15,865 bases of DNA, from contig PWQG01000268.1 of NCBI GenBank assembly GCA_003556835.1, positions 1-15,865 of the forward strand, read 5' to 3'. The position numbers were made by a program, and so were the translations under genes. The notes beneath the pieces are model-generated. The model searched no databases, was not told where the DNA came from, and saw only the letters and a list, made by a program, of their open reading frames with translations. Shown piece by piece: positions 14,134 through 15,865 of this stretch; the stretch's first letter is position 1, and each line of letters begins with the position of its first letter. The stretch is from Gammaproteobacteria bacterium. Its GTDB lineage: Bacteria; Pseudomonadota; Gammaproteobacteria; Pseudomonadales; Pseudohongiellaceae.

Positions 14134-15865
14134 TCAGAATTCATCCCATTCATCCTCGTCACTGGTTTTCTCTGCCGGTCTGACGGCACGTTTTTCGGTG
14201 GCTGCTGTTCCGGGCTTACGACGATGCTGCGTGAGTGACCTCGTATCGGAGCCCCGGCGGCTTGTCGGCACAGTGCCTAGCCTCTCGTCACCACCAGTGC
14301 TGAAGAAGCCCATCATCTCCGTCAGACCACCCGCCTGCTCGTCCAGGGATTCACTTGCGGCGGCCGCCTGCTCAACCAAAGCAGCGTTCTGTTGCGTGAC
14401 TTCGTCCAGTTGATTGATTGCCTGGTTGACCTGCTGTATCCCCGAGGATTGTTCCTGAGACGCTGCTGATATTTCTTCGATGATGTCGCTGACCTTTTTT
14501 ACGGCAAGCACTATCTCGTTCAGGGTCTTGCCCGAATCATCCACCAGTCGTGAACCTTCAGCGACCTTGTCACCACTGTCCTTGATCAGGGACTTGATTT
14601 CCTTGGCCGCTTGGGCGCTACGTTGGGCCAGGTTGCGAACTTCGGTGGCGACCACCGCAAATCCGCGACCCTGTTCGCCAGCGCGCGCAGCCTCGACCGC
14701 CGCGTTGAGCGCCAGCAGGTTGGTCTGGAAGGCGATCTCATCAATCACCCCGATGATGTCGGCAATCTGCCGTGATGCCTTGTTGATTTCGGCCATGGCG
14801 CTGACTGCCTGACCCACAACGTCACCACCCTTCTCGGCCTGATCGCGGGCGCTGACGGCAAGCTGGTTCGCTTGCCGTGCGTTGTCCGCGCTTGCACGCA
14901 CGGCCGAGGTCATTTCTTCCATACTGGACGCGGTCTCCTCGAGGGAAGAGGCCTGTTCTTCCGTACGCTGTGACAGATCGGTATTTCCCTGGGATATCTC
15001 GCTTGCCGATGAGCTGATGTTCAAGGCACCGTCGCGGATCTTCTGTACCATTTCATTCAGGTTCTCAACGGTCCCGTTGGTGTCTTCCTTGAGTTGGCCG
15101 AACAGGCCCTGGTACTCACCCTCGATGGTGCCGGTAAGATCCCCTTGCGCCAGTTTCTTGATGACACCGGCCACGTCGAGGAGGCCGTTCTCGCTGACTT
15201 CCATCAGGTGGTTGAGTAGTGCCCCCAGGCGTTCAAAGAATCCCTGGAACTCGCGAGTGTCAATCCTGGCGGAAAATTCACCCCGGCTGGCTCCCTCGAC
15301 CAGGTTCTCGATCTGGCGTTCGGCATCCTTTTGTTCAGTGATGTCCTTCCACTCGACCATGTTGCCCATGTATTCGCCGTCAGGGCCCGTGATCATCGTG
15401 GCATTGACTTCAAACTCCAGATCTAGAACCTTGATGTCCGATTTCGCGGGCAATCGATCGGGGTTCTTGAGCAGGGCCCGTTGGTGGGATGGATCTTTGT
15501 GGAACTTGTCAATGTTCTGGCCGATGAGGTTGTCCGGATCAAAGCCCGGGAATTTCTGTCGCAATTCGCTGGCGCGATTGCGGAACATGGCCATCACGGC
15601 CGGATTGGCGAACACGATGTTCAGATCGTCATCACACAACATGATGTTGGAGGTGGATCCGTCGATTGCGGATTGAAGGCGGTTGACGTCCCGCTCCTTT
15701 TGCCGCTCCTCGGTCACATCGGCCCACTCCAGGGCATTGCCGATATACGTGCCTTCGTCGTCATGAATCGCAGTGACATTCAGATCGAAGGCCAATGAGC
15801 CCACCTGAATGTCAGTACGATACGGCAGGTTTGCGGGATTCTCCAGCAAACGTCTCTGATGCAGA
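14134..15865 (-). CDS. Aer2-like cytoplasmic chemoreceptor with tandem PAS domains (5' partial)
   Basis: The frame runs off the right edge, so the TTG at 15849 is internal. Visible in order: the end of one PAS domain, a complete PAS domain (~15680-15335), HAMP-like linker helices, then the methyl-accepting region and tip (IAFQTNLLALNAAVEAARAGEQGRG) and the returning helix, of the Tar-like 36-heptad type. The PAS domains are repeats of each other (HQRRLLENP versus HQRALLKNP). The full one has FHKDP (His at 15499-15501) and, 50 residues on, EWKDIT (Trp at 15349-15351), matching the spacing of the haem His and O2-stabilising Trp of Pseudomonas Aer2. No membrane helix is visible. A polar ~50-residue linker ends in EWDEF, a CheR/CheB tethering pentapeptide. 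A haem-based oxygen sensor in a cytoplasmic array is likely but inferred. Confidence 0.9.
   Translation of the reverse strand, partial: LHQRRLLENPANLPYRTDIQVGSLAFDLNVTAIHDDEGTYIGNALEWADVTEERQKERDVNRLQSAIDGSTSNIMLCDDDLNIVFANPAVMAMFRNRASELRQKFPGFDPDNLIGQNIDKFHKDPSHQRALLKNPDRLPAKSDIKVLDLEFEVNATMITGPDGEYMGNMVEWKDITEQKDAERQIENLVEGASRGEFSARIDTREFQGFFERLGALLNHLMEVSENGLLDVAGVIKKLAQGDLTGTIEGEYQGLFGQLKEDTNGTVENLNEMVQKIRDGALNISSSASEISQGNTDLSQRTEEQASSLEETASSMEEMTSAVRASADNARQANQLAVSARDQAEKGGDVVGQAVSAMAEINKASRQIADIIGVIDEIAFQTNLLALNAAVEAARAGEQGRGFAVVATEVRNLAQRSAQAAKEIKSLIKDSGDKVAEGSRLVDDSGKTLNEIVLAVKKVSDIIEEISAASQEQSSGIQQVNQAINQLDEVTQQNAALVEQAAAASESLDEQAGGLTEMMGFFSTGGDERLGTVPTSRRGSDTRSLTQHRRKPGTAATEKRAVRPAEKTSDEDEWDEF

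Noticed and set aside
14882..15676. 264-codon plus-strand frame opposite the chemoreceptor gene
   Set aside because: Ser/Arg-rich mirror of the coiled-coil coding sequence, with no motif of its own.
14134..15849. TTG at 15849 as the start of the chemoreceptor
   Set aside because: The codons to the right continue the same PAS repeat (LHQRR before LLENP), so the gene is cut by the window edge.

Overview
The window is about 15.9 kb of fairly GC-rich, densely coded DNA from a Gram-negative bacterium, most likely a gammaproteobacterium. The pointers are an exported c-type cytochrome, a SURF1-type oxidase assembly protein, a TonB C-terminal-domain protein, a YqjG-type glutathionyl-hydroquinone reductase, and a chemosensory cluster whose order matches the Pseudomonas/Vibrio F7-type (che2-like) clusters. 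I see no rRNA, tRNA, CRISPR array, insertion sequence or phage gene.

Left part (1-6287, + strand): (i) the end of an exported multidomain protein with a cytochrome c haem site followed by a copper type II (PHM-like) monooxygenase fold, translationally coupled to a secreted beta-rich protein of unknown function and closed by a strong hairpin; (ii) a coupled pair of exported M16 zinc peptidases, the first with the full HxxEH site, the second with a destroyed zinc site but an intact Arg/Tyr element, so probably one heteromeric enzyme; (iii) a SURF1 family protein just after the pair.

Middle (6288-8252): a 312-base leader with a near-consensus sigma-54 promoter and an AT-rich palindrome in front of a small exported TonB C-terminal-domain protein; then, convergent, yqjG with its own plausible sigma-70 promoter. 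A perfect 10-bp hairpin lies between them.

Right part (8253-15865, - strand): seven closely packed genes in the order mcp (cut by the window edge), cheR, cheD, cheB, a small two-helix membrane MCP-like protein, a STAS anti-anti-sigma protein and a REC-PP2C-HATPase switch protein. The first four reproduce the order aer2/mcpB-cheR2-cheD-cheB2 of Pseudomonas che2. The receptor carries Aer2-like tandem PAS domains with the His and Trp expected for haem/O2 sensing, and ends in a CheR/CheB tethering peptide (EWDEF). The last two genes form an HsbR/HsbA-type partner switch. My reading is that an oxygen- or redox-sensing cytoplasmic chemosensory array here feeds a partner-switching (stress or sigma/anti-sigma) output rather than, or besides, the flagellar motor. 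The small MCP-like protein is the most interesting piece: it has a CheZ-like D-x-x-x-Q motif, and its tail (AGSVELF) is nearly identical to the tail of CheD (AGDIELF).
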